A stretch of 64,000 nt of DNA from Syncephalis plumigaleata (lineage: Eukaryota > Zoopagomycota > Zoopagomycetes > Zoopagales > Piptocephalidaceae). The number at the start of each line of letters is the position of its first letter. The first letter of the stretch is position 1. The notes beneath the pieces are model-generated. The model was not told the DNA's origin. It was given only the letters and a program-made list of their open reading frames with translations, and did not search any database. Of the stretch, positions 61,311 to 64,000 are shown piece after piece. The stretch lies in NCBI GenBank assembly GCA_025201365.1, contig JAIXMF010000009.1, positions 744,001-808,000 of the forward strand. The letters run 5' to 3'. The position numbers and the translations under genes were made by a program.

Positions 61311-61538
61311 CAGTGTTTTTCCATCCAATTTGCGCATTTATCATTTAGCTTTTGCAGTTTATTAATAAATAGATTTACACAATTGTTAACACCATCATTA
61401 CCATAGAAATGCCAATTGATATAGCATAATAATAATAACAATTCAGTATTCAGTAATGGATCATTTATTGATAGTGTTAACTATTATTTATTCGTAAAAA
61501 CAGAAGGCTAACTGCGCAAATTGGATGGAAAAAGCCTG
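61311..61538 (+). mobile_element. Short internally deleted derivative (MITE) of the Fanzor transposon
   Basis: A 228-base element flanked by TA (61309-61310, 61539-61540). Its first 160 or so bases match the left end at 39693 and its last 70 match the right end of the complete element, joined near GATAGTGTTAAC. Both terminal repeats are intact, so it has the form of a non-autonomous miniature transposon made by internal deletion. It keeps the part of the right end from which a Fanzor guide-RNA scaffold would come. It lies in the upstream region of the MFSD10-like gene, about 170 bases from its start codon. Confidence 0.9.
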
Positions 61539-61540
61539 TA

Positions 61541-62983
61541 GTGATATCGTACGAATCGTACATGCACACACACACCACATGGTATTCCTTTTTAGTACAA
61601 CATCTACATAGATTGCAGCAAACATCTATCTATGCCATTTGACTTGGTTGTAAAGCCGTATATACGTATATCTATTAACAATGACATTAAAGTTATGAGC
61701 ATCTAATGAAGCTATAGGAGTTATATATATAGTTTATTGAGTTATATATACATTTGAATGAACAGTTCATGTGACCTGAAGCTTTGCAGATTTATGACAT
61801 CACCATTGTGGACGAATAGTAACTACTTGGCGTCACATGTTGTTCTCGCGCGTTACACCTCTTCTTCTCCTCTTTCTATTTCAACTCACCATTAATCTAC
61901 TTGCACCTGTTCGTTCCTTTTTGTTTTCTCCGTTTAAACCTTATTCTAGCGCCAACTCCTCTTATTCATCTTCGTTCTTTATTCTACATCGGTGTGTGTG
62001 TACATACGTACATACGTGTGTGTGTGTGCGGGTGTACGTACGTGCGTGCGTGCTAATAAACGTGCGGCCCCTTTGTCCACCGGTTTCGCCCTATTCCTTG
62101 AGAGTGCTCCTTTTCCCTCTTACTCGTTCGCTCACTCCATCCATCAATCAATCTATTCAGCAATCAATCTATTTCTGATTGATATTCGACACTTGTTATT
62201 GCCGCCGTTTACTTACGCAGTATTACTACACACTACTACATGTGTACATACGCGAGCATCCTCACCTAACCTACCTTGATCTCTATTTGTGATCATTCGA
62301 TAAGCACTTGTATCATATTATCCCACTTGTGTATCCCACGTGAGCGGTGAACCTATCGCCCTTGCAACTTGCTCTTTTTTTCCTTGCCATCCTACCTCCT
62401 ATCCTTTACTAAGCACTCGTAGTAGTAATAGGAAAGCAAGGTAGCATCAATTTCCCTTTTTACGAATGGTGTGATATTGTGATCGATATGCTAGTTGCCA
62501 TCATCATTACTATTACTCTACAACCAGCAAGTATTCTTTTACGCTTCTCGCTACACCATTCAAGTGCTTCACTGTGAATCACATCATTGTTCACTTCACA
62601 CTATTCACCTATTCACTCGCTTGCTCATTATTACACACGTACACGCACACTCGTACGTACAATCATCATTGATCGCTCATCGTTACTTGGCCTTGTTCAT
62701 TCGTTCATTCATTAGTATATGATACAACCTTTATTCCCTAAACACATTCAAGATAACTTTAAACCTGTATTGTTATTTCTTATACCCCAATCACAACGAT
62801 ATATATATCCTTCCTCTTTACTCTTGAGTCTTTTATTTCTACTGCTTGTAAGACTATAGTTTTACCTCGTTCGTTCCATCAGTCTATAAGCTTATTATTT
62901 ATTTATCGCTTGTTTCCATACAACACAATCCTATCTATTCCGTGTATCCCTGTGACTGCTACTGCCTCATTCTAGCGAGCACG
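61541..62983. other. Gene-free stretch upstream of the membrane protein gene
   Basis: About 1.4 kb, with GTGT/ACGTACGT-type repeats (61990-62050), and pyrimidine-rich sequence towards 62900. Open frames are repeat-driven. Probably the promoter and 5' leader of the gene at 62984. Confidence 0.45.
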
Positions 62984-63898
62984 ATGACAACTTTCATTCC
63001 AGTTCTACTGACACCAGCACTGTTGTTGATCGGTTGCATGTTGGCGCCGTTCCTATTGATTCTAAGCTTCACCTGTCTATTCGCTCTACTATTTATCTAT
63101 GCGCTTGTATTGAAACACCAATCCAGAACGGCAGCGTATTCCTTTCAGCAATGGTCGCGCGAACATCCCAGTCATCATCATCATCATCCATCGAATAATT
63201 CCACCAACTCACCAATGTCATTGCTAGATCAACTGCGATCACACTGGGCCTATCAGCTTATTGCACGCTCCAAATCAGTAGTGCTGACAGGTCTACAGAT
63301 TGCCAGTGGTTTAGGCGCATTATGGCAAGCAGGCGGCTTATCCAGAATTAGAGATAGACGTGCATCAGTCGTCACTAATCCTCATCTTATCACCAATAAC
63401 AGCAATAACAGCAGCAACAGCAGCAACAGTGCCTATAGCCATAGTAGTCATCCTATTAACAATCGTATAGACACAAATATCACTGAATACAATAGAAAAG
63501 GACAAAATAGCAATAGCAACAATACCAGCAATAGCAATAATATTAGTGAAACCACCTCACATACAACTTCAAATACCAATCATACTAATAATAGTAGCAG
63601 TAGTAGTAATCGGCATCATTATCGTTTAGATAACAAATTAGATACTGCACTATCCATACGAAAATACCATTCAAGACATACTACTACCACTACTACTACT
63701 ACTACATCGTTAATGGGTGTTGCATTTGTACGACGACCCACCACGAGTATGCTAGATGATACGCGTATTCTACCAACAAAAATATTGCCTGCTTCTTCTA
63801 GTCGACTAAAAAGCGGTAGGGATGATATTCATCGTTTACCATTTATGATGCCATCTAAAATAACCGCTAAACGTCAGTATACCACTCATTCATGTTAA
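62984..63898 (+). CDS. Membrane protein with N-terminal hydrophobic hairpin and Asn/Ser-rich tail
   Basis: Single-exon frame of 304 residues. The first 45 residues form one long or two adjacent membrane segments (TFIPVLLTPALLLIGCMLAP and FLLILSFTCLFALLFIYALV), followed by a His-rich patch, an amphipathic region SKSVVLTGLQIASGLGALWQ, and a long disordered Asn/Ser/Thr/His-rich tail. The ATG at 62984 is chosen; an upstream in-frame GTG adds a cysteine-rich leader without support. A hairpin-like membrane anchor is found in ER-shaping and lipid-droplet proteins, but no family is recognised. The frame is unbroken and stops about 100 bases before the window edge. Confidence 0.6.
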   Translation: MTTFIPVLLTPALLLIGCMLAPFLLILSFTCLFALLFIYALVLKHQSRTAAYSFQQWSREHPSHHHHHPSNNSTNSPMSLLDQLRSHWAYQLIARSKSVVLTGLQIASGLGALWQAGGLSRIRDRRASVVTNPHLITNNSNNSSNSSNSAYSHSSHPINNRIDTNITEYNRKGQNSNSNNTSNSNNISETTSHTTSNTNHTNNSSSSSNRHHYRLDNKLDTALSIRKYHSRHTTTTTTTTTSLMGVAFVRRPTTSMLDDTRILPTKILPASSSRLKSGRDDIHRLPFMMPSKITAKRQYTTHSC

Positions 63899-64000
63899 GG
63901 TAGATTCTGTTAAATGAACTTGGATAGATTCTTTTTTATTACTACTACTATTACTACTTCTATTATATACTATTTCGACACCTTCATGTGTTCTACTTTG

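Noticed and set aside
1-64000. tRNA or rRNA genes
   Set aside because: No convincing cloverleaf with internal promoter boxes or rRNA sequence was noticed by eye; short or divergent RNA genes could have been missed without a covariance search.

Overview
The window reads as a compact nuclear genome of a fungus, probably an early-diverging lineage. Genes have many short GT-AG introns (about 50-90 bases), DNA is AT-rich, and coding regions carry Asn, Gln, Ser and His runs. A Gag1-like clamp protein, a fungal-type conventional kinesin, and the set PEX7, CCA1 and OST3 point to fungi, while RPP40, GSKIP and MFSD10 relatives argue against a yeast-like genome. This placement is inference from gene content; no search was run.

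Layout. 1-1289 is the end of a Fanzor-bearing transposon that continues off the left edge. 1.4-6.6 kb holds a small hypothetical gene, a frame-interrupted BMT2-like rRNA methyltransferase, a GDA1/CD39 nucleoside diphosphatase, a 5'-truncated LINE with a 17-base target duplication, and a small secreted-type ORF. 6.8-18.5 kb carries three neighbouring genes that look like diverged paralogues of an unrecognised helical-domain family. 19.7-28 kb holds a Gag1-like protein, PEX7, RPP40 and a subtilase relic lacking its catalytic triad. 28.5-39.6 kb holds conventional kinesin, GSKIP, cyclin H, a mitochondrial-type PPR protein and the CCA-adding enzyme.

39.7-47.2 kb is the most notable part: a 4.5-kb transposon with Tc1/mariner-style ends (terminal repeats starting CAG, TA target duplication) whose only long gene is an apparently intact Fanzor, the eukaryotic TnpB-like RNA-guided nuclease. 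It is followed within 360 bases by a decayed relative that encloses an F-box gene. A 228-base internally deleted copy lies at 61.3 kb. Together with the left-edge copy this gives four family members in 64 kb. 47.4-64 kb holds eRF1, TIP41, a diaphanous-type formin, an OST3/OST6 subunit, an MFSD10-like transporter and a two-segment membrane protein.

Many otherwise conserved housekeeping genes carry single-base frame breaks, mostly at short base runs. The simplest reading is residual indel error in the assembly, so interrupted frames here should not be taken alone as proof of pseudogenes.
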